Shown: positions 56,824 to 64,000 of the stretch, in pieces
Layout of the letters: each line of letters begins with the position of its first letter
Position numbering within the stretch: position 1 is the stretch's first letter
From: Kordiimonas aestuarii
GTDB lineage: Bacteria > Pseudomonadota > Alphaproteobacteria > Sphingomonadales > Kordiimonadaceae
Assembly: GCF_025574465.1 (NCBI RefSeq)
Contig: NZ_JAOBPP010000018.1
Location: 124,001 to 188,000, forward strand
Length of the DNA stretch: 64,000 nt
Reading direction: 5' to 3'
Notes under the pieces: generated by a model
What the model was told of the DNA's origin: nothing
Database searches by the model: none
What the model saw: the letters and a program-made list of their open reading frames with translations, nothing else
Translations under genes and position numbers: made by a program

Positions 56824-57921
56824 CTAGCGGCCGTTGGCAACCTGCGTGCTACCTTCACGCAGTTGCACCGCCTGGCCGGGGCGCAGCCGTTCACCGCCCC
56901 GCACAATGACCTTGTCGCCATGCTCTATCCCACCGGTGACAGCCACACGCCTGCCGGTGGCGGCCCCCGTGGTCACCAGCATACGTTCTGCCGTGTTGTC
57001 GTCCTTCACACGGTATACATAGGTGCCATCGTTCCTCAGCACGAGGGCATCACGCGGCACGGCCACCACCTGCTGTGGCGCGCTTGAAGGCACGCCAACC
57101 TGCACTGCCGTGCCAACCACGTAGCGGCTGCCCGCCGGTACACTGACCCGAATTTCCATGGTGCGGCTCAGGCTGTCCCCCACCGGAATGATGGCGCGGA
57201 TGCTGGTGTCCACCACCAATGCGTCGCGCCTCAGCACAACAGACTGCCCGTCCATCAGCATAGCGGACAAGGTGACCGGCGCCTGCGCGCTGACCTCAAG
57301 GTGCTCTGTGTCCACAAGGCGCGCAATCTGGCGACCGGGCACCGAATATTCACCGGCCTGGGCCAAGCGCTCCACGACGCGGCCCGGGAAAGGCGCACGC
57401 ACCTTGGTGCGCTCGAGGTCGATCTCAGCCTGCTCGGCGGTGACCCGCGCCTGCGCCAGTTCTTCCTGCATCATCAAAAGCGTGCTTTCGGCTTCTTCAA
57501 CCCGGCTAGACGGCACGTTTTTGTTGACAGCCAGTTCCTGCACACGGGCAAGGTCCGCCTTCAGGTAGGTGATGCGCGCGTCAAGCCGTTTGATCTGGCT
57601 TTCGGCGCGGTCGAGGGCAAGGCGGAGGTTGCGGTCATCAATTTCCGCCACCACATCGCCTTCCTTGAGCAGCGTGCCTTCCGGCGCGACCCACTTCACC
57701 TTGCCGGAAATCTCGGCCGCGATGCGGCTGTCGTTCCGGCTGACAACCGTACCCGGCATATAAGCTTGCGGAGCCATCATCTCGGCGCTGGCTTCTGCCA
57801 CCTCCACAAGGGCTGGCGGCTGTTGTTGCTGTTGTGCGGAAACGCTGCCCGCAAAACTCAGGGCAGAGGCAACAACCAGCGCCGTGCCCATGCCTTTTGT
57901 CCATTTGCTCAGTGTAAACAT
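56824..57921 (-). CDS. RND efflux periplasmic adaptor subunit (membrane fusion protein)
   Basis: A 365-residue protein. The start at 57921 (MFTLSKWTKGMGTALVV) has a signal peptide ending GSVSAQ. The mature protein shows the lipoyl halves (ISGKVKWVAPEGTLLKEGDVVAEID and VRAPFPGRVVERLAQAGEYSVPGRQIARLVD), with a coiled hairpin between them. The beta-barrel and membrane-proximal domains follow (VPRDALVLRNDGTYVYRV). It links the RND pump to an outer-membrane channel; no TolC gene is in the window. A longer frame that starts at 57981 is less likely. Confidence 0.93.
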   Translation of the reverse strand: MFTLSKWTKGMGTALVVASALSFAGSVSAQQQQQPPALVEVAEASAEMMAPQAYMPGTVVSRNDSRIAAEISGKVKWVAPEGTLLKEGDVVAEIDDRNLRLALDRAESQIKRLDARITYLKADLARVQELAVNKNVPSSRVEEAESTLLMMQEELAQARVTAEQAEIDLERTKVRAPFPGRVVERLAQAGEYSVPGRQIARLVDTEHLEVSAQAPVTLSAMLMDGQSVVLRRDALVVDTSIRAIIPVGDSLSRTMEIRVSVPAGSRYVVGTAVQVGVPSSAPQQVVAVPRDALVLRNDGTYVYRVKDDNTAERMLVTTGAATGRRVAVTGGIEHGDKVIVRGGERLRPGQAVQLREGSTQVANGR

Positions 57922-57952
57922 TCTATATTCCTCGCTTTTTATTATTCTACTC

Positions 57953-57983
57953 ATCATTCGGCCTATCATTCTGTCCATCATTC
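57953..57983. repeat. 12-base tandem repeat at the permease-adaptor junction
   Basis: ATCATTC occurs at 57953, 57965 and 57977, a period of exactly 12, next to and just over the permease stop. Confidence 0.6.
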
Positions 57984-60900
57984 TGCAGGGTGCAGCTTGC
58001 GGCCACGCAGACGCGCAACAGCCGCATGAATGAAACCCGCTTCCTTGAACCGCAGGAGGCAGGGCAGCAGCACAAGGGTAAAGACGGTCGACAATGCCAT
58101 GCCACCGACAATTGTTGTGGCCATGCCGCGGTAAATCTCGCTGCCTGCACCGGGGAACAGCACCAGCGGCAGCATGCCCATGATGGATGTCAGCGTGCTC
58201 ATGAAGATGGGCCGCATGCGAAGGGCAAGCGCGCGCTCCACCGCCTCGTCCCGTGTCAGCCCCTCTGCCTCACCGGCGCGGGTCTGCGCGACCAGAAGGA
58301 TGGCGTTATTGACCACCAGACCCAGCAGGATGATGAAGCCGATCATGGTCAGGAGGTCCAGCGGTGCAAAGGCCACCATATTGAGGACGCGAAGCGCCAG
58401 CACGCCGCCCACGGTCGCAAGCGGAATGGTGACAACCACAAACATCGCATCCCGCGGGGAGCGGAATAGCGCCGCCAAAATCATGAACAGCAGGCCCAGC
58501 GCCAGCACAAAGTTCATCGACAGCGAACCCACCGCCCGGTCAAGCGAGTCCGCATCGCCGCCATAGCTGATGATGCCGTCAGGGGGCAGAAGCGGCTTGA
58601 TGGCAGGCTCAACCTTCTCCTTGAGGATTTTGACCATGTCCTCAAGCGGCATACCGTCCGGCTGGTTGATGTTAAGCGTGACGGTGCGTTTGCGGTCCAT
58701 ACGCTGCACAAAGGTCGGGCCAACGCCGCGTTCGATCTGTACCAGGTCACCCAGCACGACGGTCCCGCCGTTTGGCGTGGCAATTGGCACGCTTTCCAGC
58801 ATCTCCGGCTCTGACCAGTCCTGCGACTTCAGCACCATGTCCACCCGGCGTTCACCGTCAAAATGTTCGCCAAGCCACAAACCGTCCCCCAGCGCGCGCA
58901 CAATGCGGGCGACATCATTGCGGGTGAAGCCCACCTCGGCCAGGCGGCGGTCATTGGGGTGGATCTTCAGCTCGGGCGAGATCACATTCGGGTCTGGGTT
59001 TGGCTGCGCACGCGCGCCCGGCAGATTGTCCTGTACCAGTTGCATGGCCGTTGAGGTCACGTCGCGCAGGGCATCCAGATCCTTGGAGTGGATGTTGAAC
59101 TGTACAGACCCGCCGCCGCCGAAGCCACCGAACAGGTTGCCCTGCTGCCCAAAGGCAAACACATCAGGGAAGCCCGCGAGGATTTCCTCGTTCACAAGGC
59201 GTTGCAGTTCACCCACTTTTTCCTGATCCTTGGCACGGATACCAAGTGTACCTGCCGCCCCGTTCGGGAAGGTGATAATGTAATAGTTCCTCAGCGCCGG
59301 TTCTTTTTCACCCTTCATATAGGGCTCGAGCCGTTTGACGATGACCTGCGCGATTTCCTTGTCAATGGTCTCAACATTGGCGCCGGACGGGAACAGCATG
59401 AAGGCATCCACCGCATCGCGTTTCACCGGCGGCAGATAGTTGAGGTTCGGCAGCAACGCCCAACTGAGGAACACCGCGCCACTCATCAGGCCCCCGATCA
59501 GCGACAGGCGGCGAACCGGTGTGCCCGTCAGCCACATCAGTCTTGCGGCAAATTTCTTGCCGCGTCCGCCAGCGTTTTCGCTGGTGGGTAGCTTCTTCAG
59601 CCAATGCTGGGCCGCGACCGGTAGCACCGTAACGGCCACAATCAGCGAGATACCGACGCCAATGGCGATCGTAAGCGCGAGATCAGCAAACAACTGGCCT
59701 TCCACATCCTTCAGAAACAGGATGGGCACAAAAATGGCCACGGTCGTAGCGGTAGACGCCAGGAGCGCGCCCCAGACCTGCGACGCACCAGTAAGCGATG
59801 CTATGTTGGGCTTCTCGCCCCGTTCCCGCAGCCGCACGATATTCTCAAGCACGACAATCGCGGCGTCGAGCACCATGCCGGTGGCAAACGCCAGCCCCGC
59901 CAGCGAGATAACGTTGACCGTTCGGCCAAACATGGCCAGCACAATGATGGTGGTAAGCAGGCAAACGGGGATTGTCAGCGCGATCAGCAGCGTCGCGCGC
60001 ACCTGCCGCAGGAACCACCACAAAACACCCACCGCCAACAGCACGCCAACAAACAGGTTGGTGGACAGAAGGTTGATCGCCCGTTTGATGAAGACAGACG
60101 GATCGAAGGATTTCTGGATCGAGATCCCCTTCTCGGCAAGAATGCCTGCGTTCAGCTCATCCAGTGTTTCGGTCAAGCGGTCAATAGTCGCCAGCACATT
60201 GGCGCCGCTGTTGCGCACGATCCGCATGCCAACGGCCGGATTGCCGTTCTGGTACACCACTTGGGTGGCGTCTGGCGGCGCGACACGTACCGTGGCGATA
60301 TCACCAAGAGTGACAGGCCGGCCATTACGCCAGTCAAGTATTTGGGCGCTGAGTTCGGACGGCTCATACCGTCCCTGGAAATTGAGGAGATACCGGCGGC
60401 GGCCCACTTCAAGGTAGCCACCGGAGCTGTCCACCGTGCGGCCGATAACCCGCGCGATGGCGTTGACGTTAATGCCAAGCTCGGCGGCACGTACTGCGTC
60501 AAACTCGATCTGCAACTGCTCACCAAAACCGCTGCCCGCCTCTACTGATACACGGGAAACGCCCTCAACGCTTTCAAGCTGGGGCACCACTTCGTCCTCA
60601 ATGAAGGTGACGTAATCGCTTTGGGATATTTTGCTGTTTTCCGTGAACTGGGTGAACAGGTAAATCAGGGTTTCACCCGAAGGATCGCCGCCGTTCATCA
60701 GCACTTGCGGGCGGTCTGCATCGGCCGGTAGCGGCGGCAGGCGGTTCAGCCGGCTGATTACCTCAATCAGCGAACGGTCCATGTCGGTTTCAAGCGCAAA
60801 CTCAAGCGAGACAAAGCCAAAACTTGGGTTCGAGAAAGTCCGCATTTCCTCAAGGCCGGGGATGCCCTGCATCACCTCCTCGATGGGCTCAACAATCTCT

Positions 60901-61082
60901 GATTCGATCTCTGACGGGCTGGCCGCCCGCCAGAAGGTTTGCACCGCCAGCTGCGGGCGTTCGATCGCCGGGAAAAGCTGCACCGGCAGCTTCGACAGCA
61001 TGACGATACCCAGCACGATTGCCATAGCGGCAATCACGATGACGGCGGCCGGATTTTTCAGGCTCTGCTCTGTGAGTTTCAT
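57978..61082 (-). CDS. RND efflux transporter permease subunit (AcrB/HAE family)
   Basis: A 1034-residue inner-membrane pump. N-terminal helix start (MKLTEQSLKNPAAVIVIAAM), the two periplasmic loops and twelve helices in the usual places. In TM4, GMVLDAAIVVLEN keeps the first Asp of the AcrB proton-relay pair but has Ala in place of the second, as in several RND sub-families. TM11-12 carries the paired block RDEAVERALALRMRPIFMSTLTSIMGMLPLVL. Exports substrates with the adaptor. The promoter region holds a perfect palindrome. Confidence 0.95.
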   Translation of the reverse strand: MKLTEQSLKNPAAVIVIAAMAIVLGIVMLSKLPVQLFPAIERPQLAVQTFWRAASPSEIESEIVEPIEEVMQGIPGLEEMRTFSNPSFGFVSLEFALETDMDRSLIEVISRLNRLPPLPADADRPQVLMNGGDPSGETLIYLFTQFTENSKISQSDYVTFIEDEVVPQLESVEGVSRVSVEAGSGFGEQLQIEFDAVRAAELGINVNAIARVIGRTVDSSGGYLEVGRRRYLLNFQGRYEPSELSAQILDWRNGRPVTLGDIATVRVAPPDATQVVYQNGNPAVGMRIVRNSGANVLATIDRLTETLDELNAGILAEKGISIQKSFDPSVFIKRAINLLSTNLFVGVLLAVGVLWWFLRQVRATLLIALTIPVCLLTTIIVLAMFGRTVNVISLAGLAFATGMVLDAAIVVLENIVRLRERGEKPNIASLTGASQVWGALLASTATTVAIFVPILFLKDVEGQLFADLALTIAIGVGISLIVAVTVLPVAAQHWLKKLPTSENAGGRGKKFAARLMWLTGTPVRRLSLIGGLMSGAVFLSWALLPNLNYLPPVKRDAVDAFMLFPSGANVETIDKEIAQVIVKRLEPYMKGEKEPALRNYYIITFPNGAAGTLGIRAKDQEKVGELQRLVNEEILAGFPDVFAFGQQGNLFGGFGGGGSVQFNIHSKDLDALRDVTSTAMQLVQDNLPGARAQPNPDPNVISPELKIHPNDRRLAEVGFTRNDVARIVRALGDGLWLGEHFDGERRVDMVLKSQDWSEPEMLESVPIATPNGGTVVLGDLVQIERGVGPTFVQRMDRKRTVTLNINQPDGMPLEDMVKILKEKVEPAIKPLLPPDGIISYGGDADSLDRAVGSLSMNFVLALGLLFMILAALFRSPRDAMFVVVTIPLATVGGVLALRVLNMVAFAPLDLLTMIGFIILLGLVVNNAILLVAQTRAGEAEGLTRDEAVERALALRMRPIFMSTLTSIMGMLPLVLFPGAGSEIYRGMATTIVGGMALSTVFTLVLLPCLLRFKEAGFIHAAVARLRGRKLHPAE

Positions 61083-61104
61083 GGGTGGGGTTCCTCGCGT
61101 CCAC

Positions 61105-61123
61105 TTTGTAATATAGTTACAAA
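61105..61123. promoter_or_regulatory. candidate operator in front of the RND operon
   Basis: TTTGTAA, five bases, TTACAAA: a perfect 7+7 palindrome 23 bases ahead of the permease ATG. On the minus strand its core contains TATATT, which could be the -10 element, so a bound repressor (TetR-like in size) would block it. No TetR gene is in the window. Confidence 0.5.
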
Positions 61124-61252
61124 ATGCGGTATGAACCCATCGGGGCGCTCCGTTAATCTGAATGCGATAAAACGCATGACGGCTGCGACAAGGCGCCGCA
61201 CTGAAGCAGACGCCAAGCCGTTCTCCACCTGCTCAGGTTTTAACAGAAACTC

Positions 61253-61732
61253 TTATTGAGACTGACCGCTCGGGCCATCGTCACTGCTTTGAGCCGCGGC
61301 GCGCTCAGCCTTTTCGGCGTCGGTCAGCTTTTCCATTTCCTCAAACTCACCCAGCCCGCAGCTGCCCCACTGACGGCCGAAACCATCAAGCACGGTGATG
61401 ATCTCCATGCGGCAAAGGCTGGAGATCGAGGTGGAATACATGAAGCGTTCTTCCGACGCCAGACGCGGGCATTTGTGGGACATCCGGTTGATATATGCCC
61501 TCTTGCCCACGCTTTTGAAGAAAATCGTCTGGTCGTCAATAATTGTCGAATCACGCAGGAAACGCAGCGGTACACAGCTTTTGGTTTTGCCTGTCAGCTT
61601 ATAGTCATCCATGACCCTCGCGAGGCGTTTTTCAGAGCGGGTCATCTTGCCATCGTCGTCATCGGCAAGGGTATTGCCCCCGACCGCCATCAAAGCGACA
61701 AGAAGCGCTGGCCACAAAGTTTTTTTGCTCAT
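61253..61732 (-). CDS. exported protein, DUF6491-like
   Basis: A 159-residue protein. Signal peptide with cleavage near TLAD. Four cysteines in the mature part (SCVPLRFL, KCPRL, LCRMEI, SCGLGEF). The block VPLRFLRDSTIIDDQTIFFKSVGKRAYINRM resembles the small family of proteins that read C-x-x-x-[ILV]-D-D-x-T-hydrophobic. The C-terminal 30 residues are charged. Function unknown. The start at 61732 skips four residues of the longer frame. Confidence 0.72.
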   Translation of the reverse strand: MSKKTLWPALLVALMAVGGNTLADDDDGKMTRSEKRLARVMDDYKLTGKTKSCVPLRFLRDSTIIDDQTIFFKSVGKRAYINRMSHKCPRLASEERFMYSTSISSLCRMEIITVLDGFGRQWGSCGLGEFEEMEKLTDAEKAERAAAQSSDDGPSGQSQ

Positions 61733-61810
61733 TCTTTTTCTCACGGCTTGCTCACTTTCCTCTGTAACCTAACGTAGCAAGACTGAACAATTCCTGAACG
61801 GAAACAGCGC

Positions 61811-62326
61811 CTACCCTTCAAGCTTGTCCAGTTCCCGTTGCATCAGCATACGAAGGTCCGCCCCCAGATGCGCGAGAACAATCTGTTCGTTTTTCCCCAC
61901 CCGTTCAATGCTGTCATCAAAAGCCAGACCATGCACTTGCGCCACCTGCAACAGGTAAGCAACAAAGGCATCGGCCCGGGCACGGATGATCCAGTCAAAC
62001 GGCCCCACCGGCGCACTGTGCTTGGCGCACAAGACCTTAAACTCGTCAAAAAGATGCGGAATCAGCGTGCCCCCGATCCGCTTCAGGCCCACGCAAAAAG
62101 CTTCAAAGGGCGGCAGTTCCTCCTCCACCGCATCGTCGTCATCTTCCTGCTGGCAGGACGCCACCGCTTCAAGCCCGGACACCATGGTCTCAAGCTCGCG
62201 GTCGAGCGAGGCGGCGATATCATCGGCCACGTCCTGCTCCCGCGGGGACAGGAGGGGTCGGCCAGACGCTTCCAGCCCGCGAAGGCTGGCGCCAAGAAAA
62301 TCGATGATGGTAGCCTGTTCGCCCAT
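61811..62326 (-). CDS. conserved hypothetical cytoplasmic protein
   Basis: A 171-residue acidic, mostly helical protein. The start at 62326 (MGEQATIIDFLG) has AAGGG eight bases ahead; upstream in-frame ATGs lack a ribosome site. An Asp/Glu-rich loop (QEDDDDAVEEELPP) splits two helical halves. No motif I recognise. It is divergent from the DUF1295 gene. Confidence 0.68.
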   Translation of the reverse strand: MGEQATIIDFLGASLRGLEASGRPLLSPREQDVADDIAASLDRELETMVSGLEAVASCQQEDDDDAVEEELPPFEAFCVGLKRIGGTLIPHLFDEFKVLCAKHSAPVGPFDWIIRARADAFVAYLLQVAQVHGLAFDDSIERVGKNEQIVLAHLGADLRMLMQRELDKLEG

Positions 62327-62452
62327 AAACACCCTTTCCAGCATCATATAGCGCGCGAATATGGCCCGCGGCAAATCTTCCCGCAAAAAAAGTGTTTGAA
62401 ATGATCCGCTTTACAGCGTTTTCGTAGAAAAACAGGAACTTGAGGAGGCATC

Positions 62453-63214
62453 ATGCTTGAGCTTTATATTACCGGCGCATCCGCCCTGGGCGTGGCCCTT
62501 CTGCTGCTTTGGCTTTTCAGCATCTGGCGCGGGCATGTCAGTTTTATTGATGCCTTCTGGGGTACTGGATTTATCATCACCGGCCTGGCCGCCGCCCGCG
62601 GGGTATCCCAATTGGGCGCCGCCCAGACGCTGACGCTGATCCTTCTAACCCTTTGGGGTTTAAGGCTTTCCATCTATCTTCTCAGGCGGTATCTGGCGCA
62701 CGGCGAAGACCGTCGCTACGAGAAAATCATCGGCAACCGCAAAGGCCTGAGGCGGCATCTTTATTCGCTTGGCATCGTATTTATCCTACAAGGTGCGCTG
62801 ATCCTCGTGGTGGCCGCGCCGGTGATCGGCACCTTGGCCAGTGCTCCGCGCAGCCTTGGCGCGCTTGAAATCCTGGGCACCCTGATCTGGGCTATCGGCT
62901 TTGTTTTTGAAGCGGGGGGCGACTGGCAACTGAGCCGCTTCAAGTCTAATTCCGCCAATGAAGGCAAGGTGTTAGACAAAGGCCTGTGGGCATGGACCCG
63001 GCACCCAAACTATTTTGGCGACTTCTGCGTCTGGTGGGGTTTGTGGTTGATCGGGCACGATATCAGCCTGATTTTCGCGCCGCTTTTGATGAGTTTTATC
63101 CTGATGAAATGGTCCGGCGTGCCAATGACGGAGCGGTCGATGAAAAAGCGTCGCCCGGATTATGCCGCCTATATCGAGCGCACCAGCGCCTTTTTCCCGC
63201 GCCCGCCAAAATAG
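62453..63214 (+). CDS. DUF1295 family membrane protein (steroid-reductase-like fold)
   Basis: A 253-residue protein with six or so membrane helices. DAFWGTGF, GLRLSIYLLRR, GEDRRYEKI and, near the C-terminus, GLWAWTRHPNYFGDFCVWWGLWL are the family blocks. The last resembles the cofactor-binding region of steroid 5-alpha reductases and isoprenylcysteine methyltransferases. The enzyme role of this family is not established. GAGGAGG lies seven bases before the ATG. Confidence 0.88.
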   Translation: MLELYITGASALGVALLLLWLFSIWRGHVSFIDAFWGTGFIITGLAAARGVSQLGAAQTLTLILLTLWGLRLSIYLLRRYLAHGEDRRYEKIIGNRKGLRRHLYSLGIVFILQGALILVVAAPVIGTLASAPRSLGALEILGTLIWAIGFVFEAGGDWQLSRFKSNSANEGKVLDKGLWAWTRHPNYFGDFCVWWGLWLIGHDISLIFAPLLMSFILMKWSGVPMTERSMKKRRPDYAAYIERTSAFFPRPPK

Positions 63215-63221
63215 CAAAAAA

Positions 63222-63258
63222 GCCCAAAAACTGCGCGAAATATGGGCGGTTTTTGGGC
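63222..63258. terminator. palindrome after the DUF1295 gene
   Basis: GCCCAAAAAC at 63222-63231 and its exact complement GTTTTTGGGC at 63249-63258, ten base pairs with a 17-base loop. An A-run precedes it, so on the minus strand it is followed by TTTTTTG and could end the PepSY gene, whereas the plus-strand side has no T-run. Confidence 0.6.
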
Positions 63259-63264
63259 GGAAAC

Positions 63265-63308
63265 TGTGCGAAACCTGTGCGGGATATGTGCGGGATATGT
63301 GCGGGGTT
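63265..63308. repeat. 11-base tandem repeat, four units
   Basis: Four units of TGTGCGGGATA type in a row: TGTGCGAAACC, TGTGCGGGATA twice, TGTGCGGGGTT. It runs from the hairpin into the stop of the PepSY gene. Confidence 0.8.
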
Positions 63309-64000
63309 TACTCCGCCGCTGACGGCACCGGCTTTTGCACGCGGCGGACCGGCCAACCCTGCCATAAAAGCACGGCGGCGGTCGCCAATAATACCACATT
63401 CACCCCGATCGCGGCAGGGGAATTTACCGCACCAAAATGTGCTGCCCATTTGACCAGAACACCAAAGATGATCATCAGCCCGGCGGCACTGCGCAGGAAG
63501 CGCGCAAATGCCGCCCGGTCTGTCACCACGGCTGACAAGCTGACAAGGCCCAAAAGCACGAGCCAGAAAATGGCGTTCAACAAGGTGCCCTCAACCGCCG
63601 TGACCGTCGGCAGGGTGAAACAGACCGCAAGCGCCAGCGGCGTACCCCAGATGGTGGCGGCCCACGCCCGTTCAAGGCGCGGCATGGCGCGGCCTTTCTC
63701 GCGCCGTTTGATCAGCCAGATATTCACCCCCGTGGCAGACACGATGGAGATGGCAAGCCCCAGCACACCGTAAATAAGCTTCACCGGCAGCCCGCCAAAC
63801 GAGCCAAAGTGCACCGTATAGGCGCTGGCGACAACCTGCTGGCCCGCTGGCCCGTCCGAATGGCCAAGCTTGCCCGTGATGGTGCCGTCCGGCCCGAAGT
63901 AATAATTTTCGCCGTATATCAGCCGCGCCGGATGACGCGCCAGAATATACCCGCTTTGGCCCACCGTGCCCGGTTCATGCATGATGACATACCACGGCTG
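63308..64000 (-). CDS. PepSY-associated TM helix domain protein, 5' end outside the window
   Basis: The frame is open to the window end (QPWYVIMHEPG lies upstream of the first ATG), so the N-terminus is missing. At least 230 residues are seen. YILARHPARLIYGENYYFGPDGTI is a PepSY-type segment. Four membrane helices follow (LIYGVLGLAISIVSATGVNIWLI, WGTPLALAVCF, AIFWLVLLGLVSL, GVNVVLLATAAVLL). Such proteins often act in iron or siderophore reduction systems. The gene's own stop lies in the tandem repeat. Confidence 0.8.
   Translation of the reverse strand, partial: QPWYVIMHEPGTVGQSGYILARHPARLIYGENYYFGPDGTITGKLGHSDGPAGQQVVASAYTVHFGSFGGLPVKLIYGVLGLAISIVSATGVNIWLIKRREKGRAMPRLERAWAATIWGTPLALAVCFTLPTVTAVEGTLLNAIFWLVLLGLVSLSAVVTDRAAFARFLRSAAGLMIIFGVLVKWAAHFGAVNSPAAIGVNVVLLATAAVLLWQGWPVRRVQKPVPSAAE

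Overview
The window is a 64 kb chromosomal stretch of an alphaproteobacterium. The class is well supported. The F1 part of ATP synthase stands alone as atpHAGDC, without F0 genes. The Calvin/glycolytic block reads tkt-gap-pgk-fba-thiE. Alphaproteobacterial families are present: DUF1013 (TrcR), DUF1192, YdcH/DUF465 small proteins, and a ZauP-like coiled-coil gene in front of zapA. A 6S RNA lies between zapA and the 5-formyl-THF cyclo-ligase gene. I cannot fix the order or genus from sequence alone. There is no phage, insertion sequence, CRISPR array, rRNA or tRNA; it is mostly core genome with a few accessory islands.

Layout. 1-5.5 kb (+): the end of gpmI, then envC-like, ctpA, a divergent polysaccharide deacetylase, rppH and an unrecognised HEAGH protein; this is an envelope/peptidoglycan and RNA-turnover cluster. 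5.6-10.5 kb (-): the ATP synthase F1 operon. 10.8-16.3 kb: accessory genes (a glycosyltransferase-methyltransferase fusion, a small secreted coiled coil, a sulfotransferase) and priA. 16.3-19.4 kb (+): a marR-emrA-emrB type efflux operon with a candidate palindromic operator. 19.6-26.5 kb: transaldolase, a methyltransferase, a lipoprotein, purEK, a diguanylate cyclase, two YdcH-type small proteins (one only 54 codons), and ubiX. 26.5-29.6 kb: trcR-like, a quinone oxidoreductase, DUF1192, hsp20 with an RpoH-type promoter and ROSE-like RNA thermometer, and rpmE. 29.8-36.5 kb: an ABC exporter, an orphan radical SAM protein, a serine hydrolase, an SLC13/RCK transporter and a solute-binding protein. 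36.5-41.4 kb (-): a MotA-like/OmpA-like stator-type pair, a GST, an inositol monophosphatase and efp. 41.7-45 kb: DoxX, a soluble three-PAS chemoreceptor and thiE. 45.1-50.8 kb (-): the sugar-phosphate operon. 51.1-54.4 kb (+): zauP-zapA, a methyltransferase, 6S RNA, 5-FCL and a YmdB-type phosphodiesterase. 54.4-61.1 kb: a REPIN-like repeat doublet, then a (-) strand RND efflux operon that carries its own LytS/LytTR-type two-component system. 61.2-64 kb: two hypothetical proteins, a DUF1295 membrane protein and a truncated PepSY protein.

How it works together: energy and carbon metabolism (ATP synthase; tkt/gap/pgk/fba/gpmI; tal; purEK) form the backbone. Envelope upkeep (envC, ctpA, deacetylase, stator-like pair) and division (ZapA/ZauP) make a second theme. 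Three export systems (EmrAB-type, ABC, RND) make a third, two of them with visible palindromic operator candidates.

The observations I rate highest are the hsp20 heat-control region, the RND operon with built-in LytTR signalling, the REPIN-like doublet, the stator-like pair with a long periplasmic coiled coil, the GT-methyltransferase fusion, and the HEAGH putative metalloprotein.
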